Below, one piece after another: positions 1-9,890 of a DNA stretch of 15,022 bases (positions within the stretch are counted from its first letter, which is position 1; the number at the start of each line of letters is the position of its first letter). Under the pieces are notes generated by a model, which worked only from the letters and a program-made list of their open reading frames with translations, did no database searches and was not told where the DNA came from. Origin of the DNA: Sulfurovum sp. GTDB taxonomy: Bacteria > Campylobacterota > Campylobacteria > Campylobacterales > Sulfurovaceae. The stretch covers positions 1 to 15,022 of the forward strand of contig JAMONG010000068.1 of the NCBI GenBank assembly GCA_027066595.1, written 5' to 3'. Both the position numbers and the translations under genes were made by a program.

Positions 1-242
1 TTACCCGAACGTAATTCGTTAAGTGAAGCACTTAAACCTTCTATAATGGTAGTTAGACCATCTATACGTTCATCTTGTTGGGCAATTTTTTGACGCATAG
101 CAGCCATAGTAGTAAGTGGTGCTTGTATTTGCTCTACCATAGGTGTTTCATTTTCCATACCAAAGCCATACACTGATTCTGCAGACACCATAGCCGTAGA
201 CAGCATAATGAGACTAAAAACAGTAAAATACTTAACTAACAT
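1..242 (-). CDS. cpoB: CpoB/YbgF-like periplasmic Tol-Pal accessory protein, N-terminal part (cut by window edge)
   Basis: Partial gene: 80 codons from an ATG at 242, running off the window at position 1. Residues 1-21 form a signal peptide (Lys near the start, a hydrophobic run, then an Ala-Met-Val-Ser-Ala type cleavage site before Glu-Ser). Residues from about 45 are polar and heptad-like (MRQKIAQQDERIDGL), as in the N-terminal trimerising coiled coil of CpoB/YbgF. The TPR repeats expected in the C-terminal half would lie outside the window. An AAGG motif precedes the ATG by a few bases. The gene starts 7 bases after the pal stop, the usual tol-pal order. In E. coli CpoB acts with Tol-Pal to coordinate peptidoglycan synthesis and outer-membrane constriction. 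The identification rests on position, signal peptide and coiled coil, since the diagnostic TPR part is not visible. Confidence 0.75.
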   Translation of the reverse strand, partial: MLVKYFTVFSLIMLSTAMVSAESVYGFGMENETPMVEQIQAPLTTMAAMRQKIAQQDERIDGLTTIIEGLSASLNELRSG

Positions 243-249
243 AATGACC

Positions 250-777
250 TTATCTAACTAAACGAAGATCAACTCTTCTGTTTCTGTCATAACAGCTATC
301 ACTAGGTGATTGACATACAGGGCTACTCTCACCAAAACTCACCATTATCATCTTAGATGAAGCAATCCCCTGTGCTATAAGAGAGTCTTTGACTGCTTTT
401 GCACGTTTGAGTCCTAAGGCATAGTTATACTCATCTGTTCCAAACTCATCACAGTTCCCCTCTATCTTTATCTTCGCTCCAGCAGAAGTTGCCACTTGAA
501 TATTAGTATTCATATTGGCTTCCATACTTGGAGAGATAGCATAATCACCAAAAGAAAAATAAACAGACTTAAATCCATCACTGCTACTATTATAATTGCC
601 ATTGGCATCCATGCCACTCTCATTGCCATAGTTATTTTCATTGATACTTACCGTATCACCTGAAATAGCATCTGTACCAGAAACATTATTTTTCCCTGTC
701 AAATCTGGTGCACTCTGTGCACATCCAGAAAAAAGTAATGCAGCAAATGTTGAAATGATAAATAGTTTTTGTGTCAT
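250..777 (-). CDS. pal: Peptidoglycan-associated lipoprotein Pal (Omp18-like)
   Basis: Outer-membrane lipoprotein that anchors the outer membrane to peptidoglycan and is the end partner of Tol-Pal. The 175-residue protein opens with a lipoprotein signal peptide; the lipobox LFSGC puts the acylated Cys at residue 19. A Ser/Asn/Gly-rich linker (about 20-68) leads to an OmpA-like peptidoglycan-binding domain (about 70-175) with GNCDEFGTDEYNYALGLKRA (107-126) and NRRVDL (166-171), which match GHTDERGTPEYN and NRR in E. coli Pal. Cys155 and Cys162 could form a disulfide; I recall paired cysteines here in Campylobacter Omp18. The start was set at 777, not at the upstream in-frame ATG at 807, because AAAGGATATAAC lies directly before 777 and the lipoprotein signal begins there. 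It starts 23 bases after the tolB stop. Confidence 0.95.
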   Translation of the reverse strand: MTQKLFIISTFAALLFSGCAQSAPDLTGKNNVSGTDAISGDTVSINENNYGNESGMDANGNYNSSSDGFKSVYFSFGDYAISPSMEANMNTNIQVATSAGAKIKIEGNCDEFGTDEYNYALGLKRAKAVKDSLIAQGIASSKMIMVSFGESSPVCQSPSDSCYDRNRRVDLRLVR

Positions 778-800
778 GTTATATCCTTTATGTAAATAGA

Positions 801-2054
801 TTACCAATCAATTGATTGTATTTTGTTACCGTTATACGGGAAGAGTAAACTTTGAAAGCTTGCTAAGTTTGTATAGCCAACAGAAGTACGATTACCTCTT
901 TGTTTTAAAAACAGTACCACTGCACCATCACGAGAAAAACGTGGGAACTGATTTGAACCTGTTGTTGTGATGGGTCTTGTATCACCTGAACTAGCTGAAG
1001 AGAGGTAAATGTTAAAGGTATTACGACCAAAAGCATTGTTACTCTCACGGCTTGCATAGACTATTTTATCTCCACTAGCATCACAGGCATTGTTGTTACG
1101 TCCATGATATACCACTTGAGATGTTGCTGCAGAACGTAAAGATTTTTTAAAGACATTTGCATATCCAAGTCTATTAGAAACAAAAAGTACACGTTGTTCA
1201 TTGTCAGTGTAACGTCCATTTACATCTATACCTTTAAACTTTGTGACTCTTATTTTAGTACCCGTTGCTACATTGAGTTCATAAATATCTGCTTGTCCAT
1301 AAGGTGCCATCGTCAGCAAAATTTTTGAGCCGTCACGACTCACATCAGAACAGACTAACATTCCTTCTGAACTGATTATTTTGTTTTTAGACCCCGTATA
1401 AATATCTAACTTATACAAAGTAGGTACAGTCCCATTATATGAAGTATAGTAAAGATGACGCTGTTTTTCATTTGCCCATTTAGGAAAAAGGTTTAATCCA
1501 CCTTTGATGATGGTTTTCCTATAGTTAAATGTATAATCAGCCAAGCGTATCTCACTCAACCCTGGTGTAGTATAAGTAGAATATACCACGTAACGGTTTA
1601 TCCACGATATATCTGGATACTTTAAAACTTTATTCACGTCGCTAACCGCTTTGTGTATAAGAAATGGCACTTTAGCCTTACTAGGAATGGCATAAGACTT
1701 TTTAAATACCTGCGAGGCATCTGAAGTTTTAAACAGACGAATAAGCAATTTACTACCATTTTTCTGTGTCAATGCATACTTTAAAACATACTCACTGTTT
1801 TTAATATTTGGCAAAAGAAAACTACTAGCTATGTCACCCTTGTTATGTGCCTTATCTGCCAAAAAATGTCCTGAGACTTTAAAGTCAGACAAAAACATAT
1901 TAAAAATACGTTGATCTTGCATTGCAGAACCATCAACTATCGCGATACGCGTACGTTGTTCCACATCTTTTTCTATCTTTAATGTTGCGTCTACAGCAGA
2001 AGCTGTCAGAGTATATAAAGCCAATGAAATTAAAATAACTAAGAGTTTTTGCAC
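801..2054 (-). CDS. tolB: Tol-Pal system periplasmic protein TolB
   Basis: Periplasmic TolB, which binds Pal and, in the Tol-Pal cycle, is released from it by energised TolA. The 417-residue protein has a signal peptide ending near ASA-VDA (residue 20), an N-terminal alpha/beta domain (about 21-140), and a C-terminal beta-propeller (about 145-417). The propeller shows repeating PD40/WD40-like elements, for example DVSRDGSKILLTMAP, YTDNEQRVLFVSNRLG and FPRFSRDGAVVLFLKQ. GTG at 2054 was chosen as start: AAAGGA lies 6 bases upstream and the signal peptide begins there. The upstream TTG at 2099 would add 15 residues that spoil the signal sequence. A promoter-like sequence lies 36-64 bases upstream in the only sizeable gap of the window. 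Confidence 0.93.
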   Translation of the reverse strand: MQKLLVILISLALYTLTASAVDATLKIEKDVEQRTRIAIVDGSAMQDQRIFNMFLSDFKVSGHFLADKAHNKGDIASSFLLPNIKNSEYVLKYALTQKNGSKLLIRLFKTSDASQVFKKSYAIPSKAKVPFLIHKAVSDVNKVLKYPDISWINRYVVYSTYTTPGLSEIRLADYTFNYRKTIIKGGLNLFPKWANEKQRHLYYTSYNGTVPTLYKLDIYTGSKNKIISSEGMLVCSDVSRDGSKILLTMAPYGQADIYELNVATGTKIRVTKFKGIDVNGRYTDNEQRVLFVSNRLGYANVFKKSLRSAATSQVVYHGRNNNACDASGDKIVYASRESNNAFGRNTFNIYLSSASSGDTRPITTTGSNQFPRFSRDGAVVLFLKQRGNRTSVGYTNLASFQSLLFPYNGNKIQSIDW

Positions 2055-2089
2055 GCTTTTTCCTTTATATTTTGGACATAATATTAAGT

Positions 2090-2118
2090 ATTGTATCAAG
2101 GCTGTCTTGAAGTGTTCA
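2090..2118 (-). promoter_or_regulatory. Candidate sigma-70 promoter for tolB-pal-cpoB
   Basis: On the minus strand, TGAACA (2118-2113) lies 17 bases upstream of TACAAT (2095-2090), matching TTGACA at 4 of 6 and TATAAT at 5 of 6 positions. Transcription would start near 2083, leaving a leader of about 30 bases before the GTG of tolB. It lies in the 199-base tolA-tolB gap (2055-2253), where no ORF, hairpin terminator or RNA gene was recognised. Inference from motifs only; AT-rich DNA gives such matches by chance. Confidence 0.35.
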
Positions 2119-2253
2119 TTAATTAATATTAAAATCTAGAATCACCCGTATTTTACCTTAGGATAATTAACGAAGTGTGAGGAGTAAAGAATGGGAAAAT
2201 ATTAAAAATCTTCTCTCATTTGATAGCCTATATAACTAAAAATAATATAAGTA

Positions 2254-3075
2254 CTACTCTGTAGCCACAAAATCAACATTCAATGTATATGCTCTATTGC
2301 CCTTATGAGGTCCGAAGCCTATACGTTGTAGCTGTTCAAGATAAGCGATGAGTCCTATGTTAAAATCTTCAATACCTGATGCAGTTGTTACTTTAAATAC
2401 AAAATCACCACTAGGTTGTACTTTTATCCATACCCTTGCCATCTCACCTGCATATTCACTCTGTGCAGGCCACCCTTTGAGTTTTTCTTCTATCAGAGCA
2501 AAATAAGCATTTTCTATGCCTCTATCTGAACTTTTTTGTATTTTAAGAGAAGAAGAAACCAAGTCACTTGCACTTGGCTTGTTTGAGACTTTTATCAAGT
2601 TATTTTTCTTAGGTTTTATGGGCTTATTACTCACCTTTATGATGTTCTTTTTAGGTGGCTTTTTAGAAGAAGAGACATTAGCAAAAAGGTCTTTGGGTTT
2701 ATTTACTTTTTTGGGTGGTGCTTTTTTGACTACTTTTTTAGGCTTCGTTTTTACCTTTTTTACCACCTTCTCTTTTATCACTTTTTTACGCGTATCTTTT
2801 TGCTTTTTAACTGTCTCTTTTGTTTTGGGTTTTGTTTTTTTTACAAGCTTCTTTTTAGGTGGAGTCTTCTTTTGAGTAGGTTGTTTTGTTTTCTTTTTAC
2901 TCTTGTTTTTAGGTGCTGCCATCGTTACACGTATACGGTCATCATTCTTTTTAACATAATGTATCGGTTTTTTTTCATCACGTGTATTAAAATAAAAAAG
3001 CAACACACCCACAAGTAACACATAAACACCCACAGCCAATACACCCGATATAAAGGTAGAGGATTTTTTCATCAT
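2254..3075 (-). CDS. tolA: TolA/TonB-like energy-transducing tether protein
   Basis: Inner-membrane protein linking the ExbB/TolQ-ExbD/TolR motor to the outer-membrane side of the periplasm. Residues 10-29 form a single N-terminal membrane helix. Residues 53-165 are extremely Lys/Pro-rich and low in complexity, an extended periplasm-spanning segment that replaces the long Ala-rich helix of enterobacterial TolA. Residues 181-273 form a folded TonB/TolA-type C-terminal domain (EEKLKGWPAQSEYAG, then VWIKVQPSGDFVFKV). An eight-residue element is repeated inside the linker: IIKVSNKP (145-152) and LIKVSNKP (160-167). The start ATG overlaps the exbD stop as ATGA; a second Met follows at codon 2. I recall the C. 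jejuni counterpart being annotated tonB3. The neighbouring tolB and pal argue for the TolA role, but sequence alone does not settle TolA versus TonB. Confidence 0.85.
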   Translation of the reverse strand: MMKKSSTFISGVLAVGVYVLLVGVLLFYFNTRDEKKPIHYVKKNDDRIRVTMAAPKNKSKKKTKQPTQKKTPPKKKLVKKTKPKTKETVKKQKDTRKKVIKEKVVKKVKTKPKKVVKKAPPKKVNKPKDLFANVSSSKKPPKKNIIKVSNKPIKPKKNNLIKVSNKPSASDLVSSSLKIQKSSDRGIENAYFALIEEKLKGWPAQSEYAGEMARVWIKVQPSGDFVFKVTTASGIEDFNIGLIAYLEQLQRIGFGPHKGNRAYTLNVDFVATE

Positions 3076-3458
3076 AACGTAATAAGAGAGACCTGTTCAA
3101 AACCAGCAGACTTAACAGACTTTAAAATATAAATCACATTTTTATATTTTAAATTTTCATCCGCACGTATATAGACTTCAGAAGTTTTATCATATTTAAC
3201 CGATTGATTGACAAAATCATCTGCAAAAGTATCCATCTTATATACATCATTATTAAGATAAATCTTTTTATCTTTATCCATACGTATCGTTAACGTTTTG
3301 GGCTTCGTAACACTTTTGGTTTTAGATCCTTGAGGTAAGGTAATCTGCTCTTGAAAAGTAATCGTTGGTGCAGTCACCATAAGTATAGCCATCAGAACAA
3401 GCATGACATCCACAAGTGGCGTAATGTTTAAGTCTGGACTATCATCCCAAGAAAACAT
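3072..3458 (-). CDS. exbD: ExbD/TolR-family proton-channel motor subunit
   Basis: Biopolymer transport protein of the ExbD/TolR family, 128 residues. A short cytoplasmic N-terminus leads to one membrane helix (about 14-31) beginning NITPLVDVMLVLMAI. Asp17 is the conserved intramembrane acid equivalent to Asp23 of E. coli TolR or Asp25 of ExbD and is expected to carry the protons. The periplasmic domain ends with the typical pattern VYIRADENLKYKNV (95-108), then G119 and VSLITL. Its ATG directly follows the exbB stop (TAAATG), with GAGGA inside the end of exbB as ribosome binding site, and its own stop overlaps the tolA start. Such coupling fits fixed-ratio production of the motor. Context supports the TolR role. 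Confidence 0.93.
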   Translation of the reverse strand: MFSWDDSPDLNITPLVDVMLVLMAILMVTAPTITFQEQITLPQGSKTKSVTKPKTLTIRMDKDKKIYLNNDVYKMDTFADDFVNQSVKYDKTSEVYIRADENLKYKNVIYILKSVKSAGFEQVSLITL

Positions 3459-4034
3459 TTAGTCCTCATTTACCTGAGAGAGTATCACCTCAGACTGAGA
3501 TGAGAGTAGTGAAGAGAGTTCATAGGCCTTACGCTTCAAGATAAGATGAAAAGTATAAGCAAAAATCGCCACTGCAATACCTGCAGCCGTCGCGATAAGT
3601 GCTTCTGAAATAGCAGGGGCAACGACTGAGAGCGATGCACTAGACTGTGAACCCAGTTTTGTAAAAGTTTCAAGTATCCCTATCACCGTACCAAACAAGC
3701 CAATAAATGGTGATGTAGATGCAATAATAGAGAGCCAAGTAAGCCCTTTAGTAGAAACCCTAATCGCATCAGAAGATGCTGCTTCTAAAATGGCTTTATT
3801 AGGTGTATTTACACGAGACAGATAAGTAAAAATGAGTGAGTTTTGAGCCACTGATTTTGACTGACCTGTATAGAGTGATTTAAGTGATTTTGCTTCTGCT
3901 GAAATGCGAGAATTTAAAATGTAGAATCTGTCTAAAAATACCCAAAATGTGGCAACAAAATAGACAGAGAGCAAAAGCAGTACAAATATCGTTATTGCAC
4001 TACTTTCAAAGAAATAATTAAAAAGAGAATCCAA
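3459..4034 (-). CDS. exbB: ExbB/TolQ-family motor protein
   Basis: Inner-membrane proton-driven motor subunit of the MotA/TolQ/ExbB family, 191 residues. Three membrane segments are visible, about 13-34, 99-123 and 141-166. The family signatures are STSPFIGLFGTVIGILETF (106-124) and ISEALIATAAGIAVAIFAY (142-160), whose small and Thr residues line the channel around the ExbD/TolR helix. It begins with TTG at 4034, one base after the atpC stop; no in-frame ATG or GTG would keep the first membrane segment. GGAAAG in the end of atpC may serve as ribosome binding site. It is the first gene of the Tol block and abuts the ATP synthase genes without a terminator, so read-through from the atp promoter is likely. 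Confidence 0.93.
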   Translation of the reverse strand: MDSLFNYFFESSAITIFVLLLLSVYFVATFWVFLDRFYILNSRISAEAKSLKSLYTGQSKSVAQNSLIFTYLSRVNTPNKAILEAASSDAIRVSTKGLTWLSIIASTSPFIGLFGTVIGILETFTKLGSQSSASLSVVAPAISEALIATAAGIAVAIFAYTFHLILKRKAYELSSLLSSQSEVILSQVNED

Positions 4035-4035
4035 T

Positions 4036-4422
4036 TTAAAAAGACTTTCCGATTTGTTCTACTTTAGCTACTGCTGATGCGATAGCTGAGCTTGATGACT
4101 CTGTACTCTTAAGTAAGGTTTTTGCAGCTTCAATTGCTTTAGAAATATCAGAATCCTCACCAGAAAGAGCAACTGCACCATCTACGATACATGTTGTTTT
4201 TTCTTCGTCTACTTTTACATATCCAGAGTTGATAGCCACAGCTACTTCTCTGTCATCTGCTCTTTCATAAACAATAACACCAGTCTCAAGTAAAGATACC
4301 AAAGTAGCATGTTTTGCTAACACACCAAATTCACCTTCTGATCCTGGTAAAGTAACCTGCTTAACATCACCATCAAATATCACACCATTAGGTGTGATGA
4401 TTTCTAGTTTCATAAGTTCCAT
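4036..4422 (-). CDS. atpC: F1Fo ATP synthase epsilon subunit
   Basis: Epsilon subunit of the F1 central stalk, 128 residues. It shows the N-terminal beta-sandwich (about 1-86) starting MELMKLEIITPNGVIFDGDV, with PGSEGEFGVLAKHATLV matching the family pattern PGxxGxxGVLPxHAPL, and a C-terminal helical hairpin (about 92-128). In other bacteria this hairpin can extend and inhibit ATP hydrolysis. The length is at the short end of the family because the second helix is brief. The ATG at 4422 is preceded by AAAGGATATTT; an ATG three codons later is possible but further from the ribosome binding site. It lies 27 bases downstream of atpD, the usual last gene of an atp operon. Confidence 0.96.
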   Translation of the reverse strand: MELMKLEIITPNGVIFDGDVKQVTLPGSEGEFGVLAKHATLVSLLETGVIVYERADDREVAVAINSGYVKVDEEKTTCIVDGAVALSGEDSDISKAIEAAKTLLKSTESSSSAIASAVAKVEQIGKSF

Positions 4423-4449
4423 AAATATCCTTTAAGATGAGAACTAAGA

Positions 4450-6749
<2,300 letters not shown>

Positions 6750-6761
6750 ATTTAGCCTTTC

Positions 6762-8276
6762 TTACTCAGCAAATGAAGCTTTGAAGTCTTCGATAGCTTT
6801 TCTTAATTCTGCTTCAGTATCATCAGTAATTTTTTTATCATTTCTAATAGACTCAAAAACATTTGAATACTTTGCTTCCATAAATGGCATAAGGTCAGCT
6901 TCAAATTTTGTGACTGAAGATACAGCGATATCATCAAGGTATCCTTTTGCACCAGCAAAAATGATTACAACTTGCTTCTCAATTGGAACAGGAGCGTATG
7001 GTCCTTGTTTAAGTACCTCTACCATTCTTTGTCCACGCTCTAGTTGACCTCTAGTATAATCATCAAGGTCAGATGCAAACTGTGCAAATGCTTGAAGCTC
7101 TCTAAATGAAGCCAAGTCAAGTCTTAATGTACCAGATACTTGTTTAGTCGCTTTAATTTGAGCAGCACCACCAACACGAGATACTGAAAGTCCAACATTA
7201 ATCGCTGGTCTGATACCTGAGTTAAAGAGATCAGTCTCAAGGAAGATTTGACCATCAGTAATTGAAATTACGTTTGTTGGAATGTATGCCGCAACATCAC
7301 CCGCTTGTGTTTCAATAATTGGGAATGCAGTAATAGAACCAGCACCTAAATCATCAGAAAGTTTTGCAGCTCTTTCAAGAAGTCTTGAGTGTAGGTAGAA
7401 AACATCCCCTGGGTATGCTTCACGACCTGGAGGACGACGAAGGATAAGTGACATCTCTCTATATGCAACTGCATGTTTAGAAAGGTCATCATAGAAGATA
7501 ACTGCATGTCTACCATTATCTCTAAAGTACTCAGCCATAGTTACACCTGCATAAGGAGCAAGGAACTGTAATGCAGAAGAGTCAGCTGCAGATGCAGTAA
7601 CGATAATTGTATACTCCATTGCTCCATGCTCTTCAAGTTTTTTCACTGTAGCAGCTACTGTCGATTGCTTTTGACCAATCGCAACATAAATACATACAAC
7701 ATCTTGACCTTTTTGGTTAATGATAGTATCTATCGCTAATGTTGTTTTACCCGTTTGTCTGTCACCAATGATAAGTTCTCTTTGCCCACGTCCAACAGGA
7801 ACAAGTGCATCAATCGCTTTAATACCAGTTTGAAGTGGCTCATGTACTGACTTTCTAGCCATAATCCCTGGTGCTTTTTCTTCGATAAATCTATGCTCAG
7901 TTGCTTCGATTGTACCTTTTCCATCTACAGGTTCACCAAGTGAGTTAACCACTCTACCGATAACTGCATCACCCACTGGAGTTTTAAGAAGTTCGCCCGC
8001 TCTTTTTACGATCATACCTTCTTTGATTCCTGTACTTGATCCAAGAACAACAACACCTACGTTTGCTTCCTCAAGGTTTAATACAAGTCCTTTAGCACCA
8101 TTATCGAATTCTACAACTTCTCCAGCCATAACGTTGTTAAGACCATATACTGTTGTAATACCATCAGCGATACCTACTACTTTACCTACTTCATTAATAT
8201 CTACATCAATTTCAAAATTTTCAATTCTCTCTTTAATGATCGAAGAGATTTCATCTGCTTGCAATTTATTTGCCAC
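6762..8276 (-). CDS. atpA: F1Fo ATP synthase alpha subunit
   Basis: Non-catalytic nucleotide-binding alpha subunit of F1, 504 residues, full length. It shows the N-terminal helix that contacts the delta subunit ([13 protein letters not shown]), the Walker A loop GDRQTGKT (171-178), and the ATPase signature [10 protein letters not shown] (357-366) followed by the arginine finger Arg367 (SRVGGAAQ) reaching the catalytic site of beta. Translation begins with GTG at 8276; AAAGGAG lies 5 bases upstream and the next residues ([13 protein letters not shown]) fit the family start. It lies 24 bases after atpH and 12 before atpG. Confidence 0.99.
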   Translation of the reverse strand: MANKLQADEISSIIKERIENFEIDVDINEVGKVVGIADGITTVYGLNNVMAGEVVEFDNGAKGLVLNLEEANVGVVVLGSSTGIKEGMIVKRAGELLKTPVGDAVIGRVVNSLGEPVDGKGTIEATEHRFIEEKAPGIMARKSVHEPLQTGIKAIDALVPVGRGQRELIIGDRQTGKTTLAIDTIINQKGQDVVCIYVAIGQKQSTVAATVKKLEEHGAMEYTIIVTASAADSSALQFLAPYAGVTMAEYFRDNGRHAVIFYDDLSKHAVAYREMSLILRRPPGREAYPGDVFYLHSRLLERAAKLSDDLGAGSITAFPIIETQAGDVAAYIPTNVISITDGQIFLETDLFNSGIRPAINVGLSVSRVGGAAQIKATKQVSGTLRLDLASFRELQAFAQFASDLDDYTRGQLERGQRMVEVLKQGPYAPVPIEKQVVIIFAGAKGYLDDIAVSSVTKFEADLMPFMEAKYSNVFESIRNDKKITDDTEAELRKAIEDFKASFAE

Positions 8277-8300
8277 TGCTACTCCTTTACTGTTTACTAA

Positions 8301-8828
8301 CTATAGTGATTTCTTAATGAAATCAATTAGTTGTTCTTTAACTCTCTGCTTAGAGAAGTTTACCTCTATACCTAAATCATCAACTGAAACACGTAACCCT
8401 TCAAGATCCGTTTTTTCTTGTGTCAATTTAATCGTTGAACCTGTATACTTTTTAAGTGTCTTTTCTAAATCTTCCAATGCTTTTGCATCAAGTGGAGATG
8501 CACTTTTTAGTACACCTTCATACTCATTTGCAACACGTTGTTGATCTGCGTTAAGTACTTTTGCAATAGCTGGTATTAAATCCAATCTATTGTTTTCACC
8601 TAAAATTTTAATAAAGTTTACAAGTGAACCATCTGCACCTTCACCTAAAGTAGAAAGAATCATTTCTGTTTTCTTTTCACTTGCGATGATAGGAGATGTT
8701 AATGCTGACTTTACTTCTGATGAACTCGTTACTTCAGTGAGTACATTAAGTACATCTAAAATAGCAGGTAAATCTTTTGCAACAGAAGAGAGTGCACTTG
8801 CATAACGTTTAGCAATTAATTCTTCCAT
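8301..8828 (-). CDS. atpH: F1Fo ATP synthase delta subunit
   Basis: Delta subunit (OSCP homologue), joining the b/b' stator to the top of F1; 175 residues. The N-terminal helical domain begins with the family-typical IAKRYASALSSVAKD and includes FIKILGENNRLDLIPAI (about 72-88). The C-terminal part has LEKTLKKYTGSTIKLTQEKT and a Gly-Leu-Arg-Val segment, ending in an amphipathic tail. Its ATG overlaps the atpF stop by one base (TAATG), so its translation is likely coupled to the b subunit. It is the most divergent atp gene here, as is normal for delta, but position and N-terminus make the call secure. Confidence 0.96.
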   Translation of the reverse strand: MEELIAKRYASALSSVAKDLPAILDVLNVLTEVTSSSEVKSALTSPIIASEKKTEMILSTLGEGADGSLVNFIKILGENNRLDLIPAIAKVLNADQQRVANEYEGVLKSASPLDAKALEDLEKTLKKYTGSTIKLTQEKTDLEGLRVSVDDLGIEVNFSKQRVKEQLIDFIKKSL

Positions 8829-9391
8829 TACGCCACCTTCCCATGTTCAACTTTTTTAGAAATGATTTCAATTACTTTAGTCTCATCAAGGTTGATATCT
8901 TCAATAGTAATGTTTTCACTCAATACTTCGTCGATAGCTTCTCTTGCTGATTTACGTTCTTCTAAAGAAATTTTTTCTTCAAGTTGTTTTTCAAGAAGAG
9001 CAAGTTCATTCACATTAGCTGTAGCAATCTTTTCTGCTAAGAGTACTGCTTCTGCTTTTGCATCTGCAAGTATCTCTTCCGCTTTCTTTTCACTAGTGAC
9101 TAAACGTGCTTGAGCCTCTTTTTTTTCATCTTTAGCCGCTTGAAGTTTTTCTTCTATCTCGTTAAGCTGTTTAGCAATACCTGCGGTTCTTCCTGTAAAG
9201 AAATCTTTAATAGGATTTGCCAATAGATAGTAAAGCAAAGATATAAAAATAACAAAGTTAACCACTCTAGGTAAAAAGTCGTACTCTCTACCTGTTTGCA
9301 TAAAGTAACGTGTCTCTTCTCCACTTGCACTACCACTTGCTAAAAGTACTGCAGGTACTACAAGTAAAGACAATAGTATAATTTTTTTCAT
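8828..9391 (-). CDS. atpF: F1Fo ATP synthase subunit b, with signal-peptide-like N-terminus
   Basis: Stator subunit b of Fo, 187 residues. Residues 3-18 are hydrophobic after two lysines and end in Ala-Ser-Gly, resembling a cleavable signal peptide. A second hydrophobic segment (about 43-59, VVNFVIFISLLYYLLANP) is the expected membrane anchor, followed by a long charged coiled coil (about 70-150) and a helical C-terminus that would dock on delta. E. coli b has one membrane helix at its very N-terminus, so the first segment is an addition; I recall similar extensions in other Campylobacterota. It pairs with the upstream b' gene 14 bases away. AAAGGG precedes the ATG. Confidence 0.94.
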   Translation of the reverse strand: MKKIILLSLLVVPAVLLASGSASGEETRYFMQTGREYDFLPRVVNFVIFISLLYYLLANPIKDFFTGRTAGIAKQLNEIEEKLQAAKDEKKEAQARLVTSEKKAEEILADAKAEAVLLAEKIATANVNELALLEKQLEEKISLEERKSAREAIDEVLSENITIEDINLDETKVIEIISKKVEHGKVA

Positions 9392-9405
9392 ATTTTATCC
9401 CTTTC

Positions 9406-9828
9406 TTATAGTTTGCTAAATTTAGCTTTGAGGCTCTCTTTAAAAAGAGGCATTTGTGAAAGAAGAGCATTTTTTAGGTTCTCTTTGTCAGAGTTAAGCT
9501 TTTCTACGAACGTGTTGTATTCAGTTTCTAGTTCATTCTGTTTGGTCTCAACTTTAGATGCAGCCAATGTTTTTTCATCATCGCTTGCTTTCTGTCTGAT
9601 TGACGCAGCTTCATTTTTAGCATTGCTAATAATTTCATCTGCCTTTGCATTCAACTCGTCTGTGTTGCCACTAAAACTCTTTGCTGCTTCTAAATCTTTT
9701 GCTATTGAGGCATCTCTATCATCCATAAATTTAACCAATGGTTGAAATAGCATATTATTTAAAAGAACAAGTAGGGTTAGAAACAAAGCAAGAACGAATA
9801 ACATCAATGGTAAATGTATGTCAAGCAT
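9406..9828 (-). CDS. atpF': F1Fo ATP synthase subunit b'
   Basis: Second b-type stator subunit, 140 residues, forming a b/b' heterodimer rather than the b2 homodimer of E. coli. An N-terminal membrane helix (about 6-26) leads into the motif FQPLVKFMDDRDASI (28-42), typical of b/b' proteins at the membrane exit, then an uninterrupted charged coiled coil to residue 140. It is shorter than b, as is usual for b'. GAGGAG precedes the ATG at 9828. It is the first gene of the atp block, with a clear -10 box 34-40 bases upstream in the parB gap. Split b/b' genes are known from Campylobacterota, cyanobacteria and alphaproteobacteria. Confidence 0.94.
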   Translation of the reverse strand: MLDIHLPLMLFVLALFLTLLVLLNNMLFQPLVKFMDDRDASIAKDLEAAKSFSGNTDELNAKADEIISNAKNEAASIRQKASDDEKTLAASKVETKQNELETEYNTFVEKLNSDKENLKNALLSQMPLFKESLKAKFSKL

Positions 9829-9862
9829 TAAAACTCCTCATGTAATTTCGCGTAATTTTAGC

Positions 9863-9890
9863 ATTATAGAGATGAGATGTCGGTTAAAGT
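9863..9890 (-). promoter_or_regulatory. Probable atp operon promoter (consensus -10 box)
   Basis: The 62-base parB-atpF' gap carries a perfect TATAAT on the minus strand (9868-9863), read as CTCTATAATGCTAAAAT. Transcription would start near 9856, giving a leader of about 28 bases to the ATG at 9828. No good -35 hexamer lies 16-18 bases upstream, which is normal for housekeeping promoters of Campylobacter and Helicobacter, where the -10 box dominates. It likely drives the seven atp genes and, without a visible terminator, the tol genes too. No hairpin terminator for parB was seen. Confidence 0.6.

Noticed and set aside
801..2099. Longer TolB starting at TTG 2099
   Set aside because: It would add 15 residues with Cys-Pro-Lys and Lys-Gly-Lys ahead of the signal peptide, and the AAAGGA motif points to the GTG at 2054.
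2160..2253. Rho-independent terminator after tolA
   Set aside because: T-rich stretches are present but no stable GC-containing hairpin precedes them; ATAGGCTAT is too short to form a stem with a proper loop.
2516..2875. A 119-codon plus-strand ORF opposite tolA encoding a Phe/Leu-rich hydrophobic protein
   Set aside because: It is the complement of the Lys-rich (AAA/AAG) tolA linker, which reads as TTT/CTT; no ribosome binding site or family resemblance.
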